Of a stretch of 64,000 nt of DNA, positions 32,854 to 41,067 are shown piece by piece (within the stretch, counting starts at the first letter, position 1; every line of letters starts with the position of its first letter). Under the pieces are notes generated by a model. The model was not told where the DNA came from and ran no database searches. It saw nothing but the letters and a program-made list of their open reading frames with translations. The translations under genes were made by a program, and so were the position numbers. This stretch comes from Streptomyces atroolivaceus. GTDB lineage: Bacteria > Actinomycetota > Actinomycetes > Streptomycetales > Streptomycetaceae. The stretch is from positions 186,001 to 250,000 of the forward strand of contig NZ_JNXG01000004.1 of NCBI RefSeq assembly GCF_000717025.1, given 5' to 3'.

Positions 32854-33363
32854 GTGCGCAGACGAAGGGCGGCGGCCTTCTCCGCCGTGGCGGCAGGACT
32901 CATGACGGTGACATCGGCCTGCGGCCTCGTCGGGGAGAGTGAGGGCGCTCCGGCCCCCTCCTCCCGGGAGCCCGCCCCGCCGTTCACCACGCAGACGGTC
33001 GCCGACGAGATAGCCGGCTTCGCCCGTGCCGGGGGGCTGCCTGAGGGCGACACCTCCACGGCAGACCTGCCGGAGGGCGAATGGCGTAAGTGCGTCGTGC
33101 CCTGGACGGGCGACGCGCCGGCGGCGGGGGCCGCCGGCGCGTTCGAGGGAACCGTGCTGCGGTTGCGGCAGCACGACTGGGAGATCGTCTCCAGCCACGC
33201 CGAGCGGGACGTCACCTACCGCACCCTCGCCAAGCGGGGCTGGAAGCTGTACGCCCGGCACCACGCCGTCAAGGGCGCGGGGCAGACCGTGTCCCTCACC
33301 GCCGTCGAGGACGGCTGCCGGCTGCCCGGGAGGATCAGGAGCACCTACGAGGACCCGGCCTGA
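32854..33363 (+). CDS. Putative lipoprotein, function unknown
   Basis: A 169-residue exported protein. The N-terminus is basic (RRRR), then hydrophobic (AAFSAVAAGLMTVT), then a lipobox-like SAC followed by Gly at about residue 20-22, so lipidation of that Cys is likely. The rest has 'GEWRKCVVPWTGDAP' and 'EDGCRLPGRI' with two Cys that could form a disulfide. No family is recognised. GTG 32854 has only a weak GGGA upstream and is chosen because it places the signal sequence correctly. It is divergent from the B12 leader and shares its intergenic region. Confidence 0.7.
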   Translation: MRRRRAAAFSAVAAGLMTVTSACGLVGESEGAPAPSSREPAPPFTTQTVADEIAGFARAGGLPEGDTSTADLPEGEWRKCVVPWTGDAPAAGAAGAFEGTVLRLRQHDWEIVSSHAERDVTYRTLAKRGWKLYARHHAVKGAGQTVSLTAVEDGCRLPGRIRSTYEDPA

Positions 33364-33666
33364 CAGCCGGAGCCGGCGAGCACGAAGTGGCCCGCCGGCG
33401 CCTCCCGGAGGGTGTGGGTGACGAACACGTTGTACAGCCCCATGTCCTGCGCCGAACCCTTCGCGTAGGCGTGGCCGCCCGAGGTGTACGGCCGGCCGCC
33501 ACATGCGCGTATCTCGTCGCCGTGAGGCTCTCGCGTGCGGTCCGGGCCCCCGGCCGCACGCCACGCCCAGCGGCAGGCACCACGTACGCCGCCACCATGC
33601 GGCCGCACCGGGGTGTGTGCACCGGCCCCATGTGATGCGGACGGCGACGTCCTTACGGTGACGCCC
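33364..33666 (-). other. Unassigned region with a possible minus-strand gene remnant
   Basis: A minus-strand frame (33668-33345) contains 'YAKGSAQDMGLYNVFVTHT', which looks more like a real protein than noise, then 'APAGHFVLAGSGCQ'. The rest of the frame is Arg/Gly-rich and has no good start, and it overlaps the 3' end of the lipoprotein gene. This may be a decayed gene. The right end of the region carries the promoter of the 3-hydroxybutyrate dehydrogenase gene (TACGGT, 33654-33659). Confidence 0.3.
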
Positions 33667-34452
33667 ATGCAGACTTCCCGGACCCCTCAGCACGGTCCCC
33701 CCGCCCCCTCCGCACTCGCCGGACGCACCGCCCTGGTCACCGGGGCCGCGAGCGGCATCGGACTGGCCTGCGCGGAGGCACTCGCCGCCGCGGGAGCCCA
33801 CGTGCACGTCGTGGACAAGTCGGGCGACGCCGCCAGGAGCCTGGCCGACCGGATCGGCGGAACCGCCTGGGTGGCCGACCTCTCCGTGGCGGAGGCGGTG
33901 GACGGACTGCCCGCCGACGCGGACATCGTGGTCAACAACGCGGGGCTGCAGCACGTGGCGCCCGTCCACGAGTTCCCGCCGGACCGCTTCGCGCTGGTCC
34001 ACCGCGTGATGGTGGAAGCACCGTTCCGCATCTTGCGCCGCACACTCCCCGGCATGTACGAACGCGGCTGGGGCCGCGTCGTCAACATCTCGTCCGTACA
34101 CGGGCTGCGCGCCAGTCCCTACAAGTCGGCCTACGTCTCGGCCAAGCACGCACTGGAGGGGCTCAGCAAAGTGGTCGCACTCGAAGCGGCGCCGCACGGC
34201 GTCACGAGCAACTGCGTCAGCCCCGGCTACGTCCGCACGCCCCTGGTCGAGGACCAGATCGCCGACCAGGCACGCAGCCACGGCATCTCCGAGCAGGAGG
34301 TGGTGGGCCGGGTGCTGCTGGAACGCAGCGCCCTCAAGTCACTGATCGAGCCCGGTGACGTCGCCGGTGCCGTCCTGTGGCTGTGCGGGCCAGGCACGGC
34401 GCACATCACGGGCAGCTCCCTCACGATGGACGGCGGCTGGACCGCCAACTGA
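33667..34452 (+). CDS. 3-Hydroxybutyrate dehydrogenase (SDR family)
   Basis: A 261-residue SDR oxidoreductase that matches D-3-hydroxybutyrate dehydrogenases, which oxidise 3-hydroxybutyrate to acetoacetate with NAD. The NAD site is 'TGAASGIG' (25-32), structural 'NNAG' (90-93) and catalytic residues are Ser142/143 in 'NISSVHG', Tyr156 and Lys160 in 'SAYVSAKHALEG'. Length and the terminal 'MDGGWTAN' fit the family. A TACGGT box ends seven bases before the ATG and there is no ribosome binding site, so it looks leaderless. The GAF/PucR-type regulator follows 42 bp later and may be co-transcribed. Confidence 0.85.
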   Translation: MQTSRTPQHGPPAPSALAGRTALVTGAASGIGLACAEALAAAGAHVHVVDKSGDAARSLADRIGGTAWVADLSVAEAVDGLPADADIVVNNAGLQHVAPVHEFPPDRFALVHRVMVEAPFRILRRTLPGMYERGWGRVVNISSVHGLRASPYKSAYVSAKHALEGLSKVVALEAAPHGVTSNCVSPGYVRTPLVEDQIADQARSHGISEQEVVGRVLLERSALKSLIEPGDVAGAVLWLCGPGTAHITGSSLTMDGGWTAN

Positions 34453-34494
34453 CGTCCCGACCACCCCCGGAGCCCGGAAGAACGATGGCCGCCC

Positions 34495-36471
34495 ATGTCT
34501 GAACCGCCCCCCTCCGCCACACCCCTCCTGGCCCACCTCCTCGACCTGCTGGCCGACGACGCACCCGCCGAGGAACTGGGCGCCGTCACCTCGGCGGCCA
34601 GGACCGCGGGCGTGCCCGCGGCCGAACTGGCCGAGGTGGAGCGGGCGGCCGCCACCGCCCTGCGGATCAGGGGCGCCCTGCGCCAGCACCGGCGCAGGGA
34701 ACTCCAGCTCACCGCCCTCTTCGACACGGCCGGCGACCTGGCGGCCTCCCGGGACCTGGACGACGTGCTGAAGGCGATCGTGCGGCGCGCCAGGATGCTG
34801 CTCGGCACCGACACCGCCTATCTCACGCTCCCCGACGAAGAGGCCGGGGACACCTACATGCGGGTGACGGACGGGTCGGTGTCCGTGCTGTTCCAGCGGC
34901 TCCGGCTCGAACTGGGCGAAGGGCTCGGCGGCCTGGTGGCGCAGACCGCGAGCCCGTACGCGACCCCCGACTACCGCACGGACGACCGCTTCCGGCACAC
35001 CCGCAACATCAACGCCGGTGTGCTGGACGAAGGGCTGGTGGCGATCCTGGGCGTACCCCTGCTGCTCGGCTCCAGCCGGGGCGGCACGGGCAAGGTCATC
35101 GGGGTCCTCTTCGCCGCCGACCGTGCCGCGCGGGTCTTCAGCCCCGACGAGGTGGCCCTGCTCTGCTCGCTCGCCGCGCACGCCGCCATCGCGATCGACA
35201 CCGCCCGGGCGCTGGACGACACCCGGACCGCCCTCGCGGAACTCGCCGGCGCGAACGCGGAACTGGCCGAGGCCAACGCCGCCGTACGCGCCCACTCGGC
35301 CGCCATGCGGCGCGCGGAGGAGGCCCACGACCAGCTCACCGACCTGGTGCTGCGCGGCGGCGACGTGAAGGACGTCGCGGTGTCCGTCGCCGGGCTGCTC
35401 GACAGCCCCCTGACCATCCACGACCCCGGTGGGCGCCCGCTGGCGGCCGTACGGCCCGACGGCACCGGACGCGCCGCCGACAGCATCGATGCCGACTGGC
35501 TCGCCGGCACCGCCGAGGAGTCCCGTCACGGGGCGCGCGCCGTGCACCGCGACGGGCGGTGGATCTGCGCGGTGCTCGCCGGCCAGGAGCTCCTCGCCGG
35601 CCTGGTGCTGCACCGGCCGGACCGGCTCGACGACTCCGACCGGCGGCTCTTCGAACGCGCCGCCGTCGTCACCGGGCTCCTCCTGCTGCTGCGCCGCACC
35701 GTCGCCGAGACCGAGAACCGGATACGGGGCGAGCTGATCAGCGACCTGCTCGGCGACCCGGAGCGTGATCCGGCCGGGCTGGCCGAGCGGGGCCGGAGGC
35801 TCGGCATCGACCTGGACCGGCCGCACCTGCTGCTGGTGGCGGAGGCGGCGGCCAGGGAGAAGCTGGGCGGCGCCGCGATGCGGTATCTGTTCGGCGGGGA
35901 CATCCACGGGGTGAGCGCCGAACACGCGGGCACCGTCGTGCTGCTGATCGACTGCGACGACGCGGGCGCGCCCGCGGGCGCCGCCGCACGTGCGGCCGCC
36001 GCGCAGCTCGGCCACCTCGTCCAGGCGCCCGTCACCGTCGCCGCCACGGGACCGGCGGCCGGCGCCCGCGAACTCGCCGCCGCCTACGCGGAGGCCGCTC
36101 GCTGCCTGCGGGCCATGCGGGTGCTGGGCCGTGAGGGCGAGGGGGCCTGCGTCGACGAACTCGGCTTCCTGGGCGTCGTCCTGGGCAACGCGAAGGACGT
36201 GGACGGCTTCGTGACCGCCGCCCTGGGCCCGCTCCTGCGGTACGACGAACGGCGCGGCACCCATCTCGTACGGACGCTGCGCGCCTACTTCGGCGCGGGC
36301 GGCAGCCTGATCCGGGCCAAGGACGAGCTGCACGTGCATGTGAACACCGTGGTGCAGCGACTCGACCGTATCCAGGTGCTGCTGGGCCGCGACTGGAACG
36401 AGCCCGACCGCGCGCTGGAGCTCCAGCTGGCGCTGCGGCTCCACCTGCTGTCGGGCGGCCGGGAGGGCTGA
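34495..36471 (+). CDS. GAF-domain regulator with PucR/CdaR-type C-terminal HTH
   Basis: A 658-residue transcription factor. The N-terminal helical part is followed by a GAF sensor domain (about residues 75-240: 'DLDDVLKAIVRRARMLLGTD', 'LLCSLAAHAAIAIDTARAL'), a coiled-coil linker, a second sensor-like domain and a C-terminal helix-turn-helix (about 600-650: 'LVRTLRAYFGAGGSLIRAKD', 'HVHVNTVVQRLDRIQVLLG'), the PucR/CdaR output module. The location just downstream of 3-hydroxybutyrate dehydrogenase suggests control of short-chain hydroxy acid use; this is inference. GAF ligand unknown. Confidence 0.85.
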   Translation: MSEPPPSATPLLAHLLDLLADDAPAEELGAVTSAARTAGVPAAELAEVERAAATALRIRGALRQHRRRELQLTALFDTAGDLAASRDLDDVLKAIVRRARMLLGTDTAYLTLPDEEAGDTYMRVTDGSVSVLFQRLRLELGEGLGGLVAQTASPYATPDYRTDDRFRHTRNINAGVLDEGLVAILGVPLLLGSSRGGTGKVIGVLFAADRAARVFSPDEVALLCSLAAHAAIAIDTARALDDTRTALAELAGANAELAEANAAVRAHSAAMRRAEEAHDQLTDLVLRGGDVKDVAVSVAGLLDSPLTIHDPGGRPLAAVRPDGTGRAADSIDADWLAGTAEESRHGARAVHRDGRWICAVLAGQELLAGLVLHRPDRLDDSDRRLFERAAVVTGLLLLLRRTVAETENRIRGELISDLLGDPERDPAGLAERGRRLGIDLDRPHLLLVAEAAAREKLGGAAMRYLFGGDIHGVSAEHAGTVVLLIDCDDAGAPAGAAARAAAAQLGHLVQAPVTVAATGPAAGARELAAAYAEAARCLRAMRVLGREGEGACVDELGFLGVVLGNAKDVDGFVTAALGPLLRYDERRGTHLVRTLRAYFGAGGSLIRAKDELHVHVNTVVQRLDRIQVLLGRDWNEPDRALELQLALRLHLLSGGREG

Positions 36472-36560
36472 GCTCGGGGGAGTGGACCGGGCCCACCCGC
36501 ACGCGGGGCCGGACCCGGCCACGGTCGGGTGCCGGTGCGGGCACCGCACACGGGCAGGTC

Positions 36561-37166
36561 TCAGCGCCTGTCCGCCGGAAGGTCGATCAGCCCGCACACC
36601 GTCTCGATGTCGCGCTTCACCTGGGCGATCGACTCCCGCCCCGACAGCCAGGTGATCAGCGCCGAGTGCCAGGTGTGCTCGATGACGCGGACCACGGACA
36701 GCTGCTCCTGCGTGGGCTCCTCCACTCCCATCGCGTCCAGGACGATCGCCGTGGTCAGCCGGGAGACGGCGTCCACCTCGGGGCTCACACCCCGGTCGGC
36801 GAAGGTCAGTGCACGCACCATGGCGTCCGCCAGATGGGGATCGCTCTGGAGCGCCCGGAAGGCCCGCATCAGGGTCTCGGACACCCGCCGGGCGGCGTCG
36901 TCCCCGGCGGGCGGGCGCCTCCGGAGCGTGATGTGCAGGTGCTGGAGCTGGTCCTGCATGATCGCGACCAGCAGATGGACCTTGGACGGGAAGTAGCGGT
37001 ACAGCGTGCCCAGGGCGACCCCGGCGGCGTCCGCGACCTCGCGCATCTGGACGGCCTCGAAACCACCACGCCCGGCGAGCTGGGCACCGGCCCGCAGGAT
37101 GCTGCGGCGACGGGCCTCCTGGCGTTCCGTCAGGGGAGCCGCTGCCGGCCTGGCTTCCGCTGTCAT
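36561..37166 (-). CDS. KstR-like TetR-family regulator
   Basis: A 201-residue TetR regulator whose DNA-binding domain (residues 34-67: 'GGFEAVQMREVADAAGV', 'GTLYRYFPSKVHLLV') closely resembles mycobacterial KstR, the repressor of sterol-catabolism genes that responds to a CoA-thioester intermediate. The rest also fits ('ADAMVRALTFADRG', 'EEPTQEQLSVVRVIEHTWHS'). ATG 37166 has GGGGAC just upstream. It faces away from a glycosyltransferase gene, and the shared intergenic region has a perfect KstR-type site and a GAACCGGTTC palindrome. It need not control sterol genes here; none are in the window. Confidence 0.85.
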   Translation of the reverse strand: MTAEARPAAAPLTERQEARRRSILRAGAQLAGRGGFEAVQMREVADAAGVALGTLYRYFPSKVHLLVAIMQDQLQHLHITLRRRPPAGDDAARRVSETLMRAFRALQSDPHLADAMVRALTFADRGVSPEVDAVSRLTTAIVLDAMGVEEPTQEQLSVVRVIEHTWHSALITWLSGRESIAQVKRDIETVCGLIDLPADRR

Positions 37167-37187
37167 GTGTCCCCATTCACAAAGGGA

Positions 37188-37197
37188 GAACCGGTTC
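37188..37197. promoter_or_regulatory. GAACCGGTTC palindrome in the 5' region of the KstR-like gene
   Basis: A perfect 10-bp palindrome, 22 bp before the regulator's start codon. It keeps the AACnnGTT core of KstR sites but lacks the outer T and A. Likely an autoregulatory operator. Confidence 0.5.
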
Positions 37198-37330
37198 CCT
37201 GTCCGGCCGGGCGCCGCTCTCCGGGCGCGCACAGCCTGCCAGGGCGTCCGTCGTGGCGCGAATCACCTGATCCGGCCGTCACGCCGACGCTACCTGCCGG
37301 TAGATTCGGTGCGGATTGAACGAACGAGTC

Positions 37331-37344
37331 TGAAACTTGTTCTA
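37331..37344. promoter_or_regulatory. Consensus KstR-type operator
   Basis: TGAAACTTGTTCTA matches the published KstR consensus TnnAACnnGTTnnA at every fixed position. It overlaps a -10-like TAGATT (37343-37348) directed toward the glycosyltransferase gene, 55 bp before its start. Repression of the glycosyltransferase operon by the adjacent regulator is the natural reading. Confidence 0.75.
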
Positions 37345-37398
37345 GATTAGCGCGACCGGTTACGCTCCGGCGAAAACGCAGTGAGAAGGGGGCCGAGT

Positions 37399-38712
37399 GT
37401 GACCGCTGAGGCCATAGAGTCGGGCCCCTTCGCGGGCGGCAGTGCGTCGGGCACCGACGGTGACCGGCCGTTGCGCATCGCGCTCCTGACCTACAAGGGC
37501 AACCCCTTCTGCGGCGGCCAGGGCGTCTACGTCCGCCACCTCGGCCGCGAGCTGGCCCGGCTGGGCCACAGCGTGGAGGTGATCGGCGCCCAGCCCTACC
37601 CCGTACTCGACGAGGGCGTCCCGCTCACCGAGCTGCCGAGCCTCGACCTCTACCGCCAGCCCGACCCGTTCCGCACGCCGGGACGCGGTGAGTACCGCGA
37701 CTGGATCGACCTCGCCGAGGTCGCCACCATGTGGACCGGCGGCTTCCCCGAGCCGCTCACCTTCAGCCTGCGGGCACGGCGTCATCTCCTCGCCAGGCGG
37801 GGCGACTTCGACGTCGTGCACGACAACCAGACGCTCGGTTACGGCCTGCTCGGGGATCTCGGCGCCCCCCTCGTCACCACGATCCACCACCCGATCACCG
37901 TCGACCGCCGGCTGGACCTGGACGCGGCGGAGTCGGCGCGCCGCAGGCTCTCCGTGCGCCGCTGGTACGGCTTCACCCGCATGCAGAAGCGCGTCGCCCG
38001 CCGCCTGCCGTCCGTCCTCACCGTCTCCGGCTCGTCGCAGCAGGAGATCACCGAGCACCTCGGGGTGCGCCGGGACCGAATCCAGGTCGTGCACATCGGG
38101 GCGGACACCGGCCTCTGGTCGCCGGACCCCTCCGTGGCCGAGATCCCCGGCCGGATAGTCACCACCTCCAGTGCCGACGTCCCGCTCAAGGGCCTCGTCC
38201 ACCTCGTGGAGGCCCTCGCCAAGCTCCGCACCGAGAACCCGGCGGCGCACCTCGTGGTCGTCGGCAAGCGGGCCGAGCGCGGCCCCGTCGCCCAGGCCAT
38301 CGAGCGCTACGGACTCCAGGACGCCGTCGAGTTCGTCAAGGGCATCAGCGACGCCGAACTCGTCGACCTGGTCCGCAGCGCGCAGGTGTCGTGCGTCCCG
38401 TCGCTGTACGAGGGCTTCTCGCTGCCCGCCGCCGAGGCCATGGCCACCGGGACCCCGCTGGTCGCCACCACGGGCGGCGCCATCCCGGAGGTCGCCGGAC
38501 CCGACGGGGAGACCTGTCTCGCCGTGCCGCCCGGCGACGCGGGGGCGCTGGCCGCCGCTCTCGGCCGGCTCCTCGGCGACCGTGAACTCCGTGCCCGCCT
38601 CGGCGAGGCCGGCCGCGCCCGGGTACTGGCCAACTTCACCTGGGCCAAGGCCGCCGTCGGCACCGTCGAGCTGTACCGTCAGTCGATCGCAGCCCGGGGA
38701 GCCCGCAGGTGA
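37399..38712 (+). CDS. GT4-family glycosyltransferase
   Basis: A 437-residue retaining glycosyltransferase with the GT-B fold. The N-terminal half has 'GNPFCGGQGVYVRHLGRELA' (about residues 34-53), the nucleotide-sugar/acceptor loop, and the C-terminal half has 'SCVPSLYEGFSLPAAEAMA' (about 333-351) with the E-x7-E motif. GTG 37399 has AGAAGGGGG upstream. It begins a three-gene operon with a methyltransferase and a cyclase-fold protein, downstream of a consensus KstR-type operator. The acceptor may be a lipid, but no substrate can be read from the sequence. Confidence 0.85.
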   Translation: MTAEAIESGPFAGGSASGTDGDRPLRIALLTYKGNPFCGGQGVYVRHLGRELARLGHSVEVIGAQPYPVLDEGVPLTELPSLDLYRQPDPFRTPGRGEYRDWIDLAEVATMWTGGFPEPLTFSLRARRHLLARRGDFDVVHDNQTLGYGLLGDLGAPLVTTIHHPITVDRRLDLDAAESARRRLSVRRWYGFTRMQKRVARRLPSVLTVSGSSQQEITEHLGVRRDRIQVVHIGADTGLWSPDPSVAEIPGRIVTTSSADVPLKGLVHLVEALAKLRTENPAAHLVVVGKRAERGPVAQAIERYGLQDAVEFVKGISDAELVDLVRSAQVSCVPSLYEGFSLPAAEAMATGTPLVATTGGAIPEVAGPDGETCLAVPPGDAGALAAALGRLLGDRELRARLGEAGRARVLANFTWAKAAVGTVELYRQSIAARGARR

Positions 38713-38764
38713 GCGCCCCCGTGGCTCCCGGAATCCGTACCTCCGACCTCGAAGGCAGGCCCCC

Positions 38765-39496
38765 GTGCTGACCGTCGACTTCACCCGCTTCCCGCTCGCC
38801 GCCGGCGACCGGGTGCTCGATCTGGGCTGCGGCGCCGGCCGGCACGCCTTCGAGTGCTACCGGCGGGGCGCCCAGGTGGTGGCCCTCGACCAGAACGGCG
38901 AGGAGATCCGCGAGGTCGCGAAGTGGTTCGCCGCGATGAAGGAGGCGGGCGAGGCACCCGCGGGCGCGACGGCCACCGCGATGGAGGGCGACGCGCTCAA
39001 CCTGCCGTTCCCCGACGCGTCCTTCGACGTCGTGATCATCTCCGAGGTGATGGAGCACATCCCCGACGACAAGGGAGTGCTCGCGGAGATGGTCCGGGTG
39101 CTGAAGCCGGGCGGCCGTATCGCGATCACCGTGCCCCGGTACGGCCCCGAGAAGGTCTGCTGGACCCTCTCCGACGCGTACCACGAGGTCGAGGGCGGCC
39201 ACATCCGCATCTACAAGGCCGACGAACTCCTCGGCAGGATCCGGGAAGCCGGGCTCAAGCCCTACGGCACCCACCACGCGCACGCCCTGCACAGCCCCTA
39301 CTGGTGGCTCAAGTGCGCCTTCGGCGTCGACAACGACAAGGCGCTGCCCGTGCGCGCCTACCACAAGCTGCTGGTCTGGGACATCATGAAGAAGCCCCTG
39401 GCCACCCGCGTCGCCGAGCAGCTGCTCAACCCGGTCGTCGGCAAGAGCTTCGTGGCCTACGCGACCAAGCCCCACCTGCCGAAGGCCGAGGCGTGA
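38765..39496 (+). CDS. Class I SAM-dependent methyltransferase
   Basis: A 243-residue methyltransferase of the Methyltransf_11 type. Motif I is 'VLDLGCGAGRHAFECYRRGA' (about residues 18-37), motif II includes 'EGDALNLPFPDASFDVVIIS', and 'EVMEHIPDDKGVLAEMVRVL' and 'KPGGRIAITVP' follow. The second half has a substrate region with 'HHAHALHSPYWWLKCAFG'. GTG 38765 starts the family-conserved 'LTVDFTRFPL' region, and the gene overlaps the next by four bases (GTGA). It probably methylates the product or precursor of the neighbouring glycosyltransferase. Confidence 0.85.
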   Translation: MLTVDFTRFPLAAGDRVLDLGCGAGRHAFECYRRGAQVVALDQNGEEIREVAKWFAAMKEAGEAPAGATATAMEGDALNLPFPDASFDVVIISEVMEHIPDDKGVLAEMVRVLKPGGRIAITVPRYGPEKVCWTLSDAYHEVEGGHIRIYKADELLGRIREAGLKPYGTHHAHALHSPYWWLKCAFGVDNDKALPVRAYHKLLVWDIMKKPLATRVAEQLLNPVVGKSFVAYATKPHLPKAEA

Positions 39497-40581
39497 GCAC
39501 GCCGGAGCAGACCGAACACCTCGTCCTGCCGGGCGTCCTCACCGCCGAACAGGCCGCCGAGACCGTGGCCGCCCTGCTCGCCGTGCAGTGCGAGGACGGG
39601 GCACTGCCCTGGTTCCGCGGCCACCACCTCGACCCGTGGGACCACACCGAGGCCGCGATGGCACTGGACGCGGCCGGTGAGCACGAGGCAGCCGCCCGCG
39701 CCTACGCGTGGCTGGCCCGCCACCAGAACGAGGACGGCTCCTGGTACGCCGCCTACCACGACGGAGACCCCGGCCGCCCGACCGACCTGGGTCGCGAGAC
39801 CAACTTCTGCGCCTACGTGGCAGTCGGCGTCTGGCACCACTACCTCGCCACCGGTGACGACGCGTTCGTCGACCGGATGTGGCCGACCGTCTACGCCGCG
39901 ATCGAATTCGTGCTCGGCCTCCAGCAGCCCGGCGGCCAGATCGGCTGGAAGCGCGAGGCCGACGGCACCCCCGTCACCGACGCCCTGCTGACCGGCTCCT
40001 CCTCCGTGTACCAGGCGCTGCGCTGCGCGCTGGCGCTGGCGGAGCAGCGGGAGGAGGCCCAGCCGGACTGGGAGCTGGCGGCCGGTGCGCTCGGCCACGC
40101 GATCCGCAGCCACCCGGAGCACTTCCTGGACAAGAGCCGTTACTCGATGGACTGGTACTACCCGGTTCTCGGCGGCGCGGTCACCGGGGCCGCGGCGACG
40201 CGGCGCATCGAGGAGGGCTGGGACAGCTTCGTGGTCCCCGGCCTCGGCGTGCGCTGTGTGCTCCCCAATCCCTGGGTCACGGGCGGCGAGAGCTGCGAAC
40301 TGGCCCTGGCGCTCTGGGTGACGGGCGAGTCGGACCGCGCCCTGGAGATCCTGCAGTCCATCCAGCACCTGCGGGCCGAGGGCGGCCTCTACTGGACGGG
40401 ATACGTCTTCGAGGGCGAGCGGGCCGTATGGCCGGAGGAACTCACCACCTGGACGGCCGGCTCACTGCTGCTCGCGGTGGCCGCGCTCGGTGGGGACGAG
40501 GCGACCACCGCGGTCTTCAGCGGCGAACGGCTGCCGACCGGGCTGGAGCCGGACTGCTGCCGTGAGGAACCGGCCCACTAG
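39493..40581 (+). CDS. Squalene-cyclase/prenyltransferase-fold protein (alpha/alpha toroid)
   Basis: A 362-residue protein with alpha/alpha-barrel repeats seen in prenyltransferases, terpene cyclases and six-hairpin glycosidases: 'VAALLAVQCEDGALPWF', 'YAWLARHQNEDGSWYAA', 'IEFVLGLQQPGGQIGW'. The terpene-cyclase DxDD motif is absent. Conserved acidic residues sit in loops ('PWDHTEAAMALDAAGEHEAA', 'SYSMDWYYPVLGG'-like region near residue 217). It is often annotated simply as a prenyltransferase, but a glycosidase- or binding-type function is equally possible. GTG start overlaps the methyltransferase stop by four bases, so both belong to one operon. Confidence 0.75.
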   Translation: MSTPEQTEHLVLPGVLTAEQAAETVAALLAVQCEDGALPWFRGHHLDPWDHTEAAMALDAAGEHEAAARAYAWLARHQNEDGSWYAAYHDGDPGRPTDLGRETNFCAYVAVGVWHHYLATGDDAFVDRMWPTVYAAIEFVLGLQQPGGQIGWKREADGTPVTDALLTGSSSVYQALRCALALAEQREEAQPDWELAAGALGHAIRSHPEHFLDKSRYSMDWYYPVLGGAVTGAAATRRIEEGWDSFVVPGLGVRCVLPNPWVTGGESCELALALWVTGESDRALEILQSIQHLRAEGGLYWTGYVFEGERAVWPEELTTWTAGSLLLAVAALGGDEATTAVFSGERLPTGLEPDCCREEPAH

Positions 40582-40597
40582 CCGGCTCGGTCAGGCC

Positions 40598-40891
40598 CTA
40601 GTGGCGGCGGAGCCGGCCCGCGACGGCGTGACCGACGAACAGATAGACGACTGCGGCCAGACCGTAGCCGGTGACGACGCGCGCCCACGCTTCATCGAAG
40701 GTGAACAGGTCGTACGACCAGCCGGCCAGCCAGTGTGCCGAGTCCTGGACCCACTGAACCAGGTCGTTGCCCCGGTTGGCGTCGAGCAGGTACATCAGGA
40801 TCCACAGAATGATGATGAATGCCATGATGTCCGCGACGACGGCTATGACGCGTGCAGCGGTACTGCTTCCTGTGCCTGTTCTGGGAGACAT
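40598..40891 (-). CDS. Small two-helix membrane protein
   Basis: A 97-residue membrane protein with two hydrophobic helices (about residues 14-36: 'VIAVVADIMAFIIILWILMYLL', and 73-90: 'VVTGYGLAAVVYLFVGHAVA'). The loop between them carries 'GNDLVQWVQDSAHWLAGW'. Proteins of this kind are common in actinobacteria with no assigned role. GGAG lies close to the ATG. It is convergent with the cyclase-fold gene, whose stop is only 16 bp away. Confidence 0.7.
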   Translation of the reverse strand: MSPRTGTGSSTAARVIAVVADIMAFIIILWILMYLLDANRGNDLVQWVQDSAHWLAGWSYDLFTFDEAWARVVTGYGLAAVVYLFVGHAVAGRLRRH

Positions 40892-41067
40892 GCTCTCCGG
40901 ATTGCCGCTTTGCCGTGAGTGAAACCCGTACGGTGTGCGCCGGGTCGGGCCCGTCGCCGCACGGGCGAGCCCGGCGGTGAGTACCGGCCCACCGGAGCCT
41001 GAGCCCCCCACCACCGGGCGGAGAGAAACCGCTGAGCAGACCCTCGTACGCCGCATAGGGTGCGGGG

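Noticed and set aside
36561..40581. Sterol (cholesterol) catabolism cluster
   Set aside because: Only the regulator and operator resemble the KstR system; no sterol-degradation enzymes are present.
37399..40581. Terpene biosynthetic cluster because of the cyclase-fold protein
   Set aside because: The DxDD cyclase motif is not visible and no prenyl-diphosphate synthase or P450 is adjacent.
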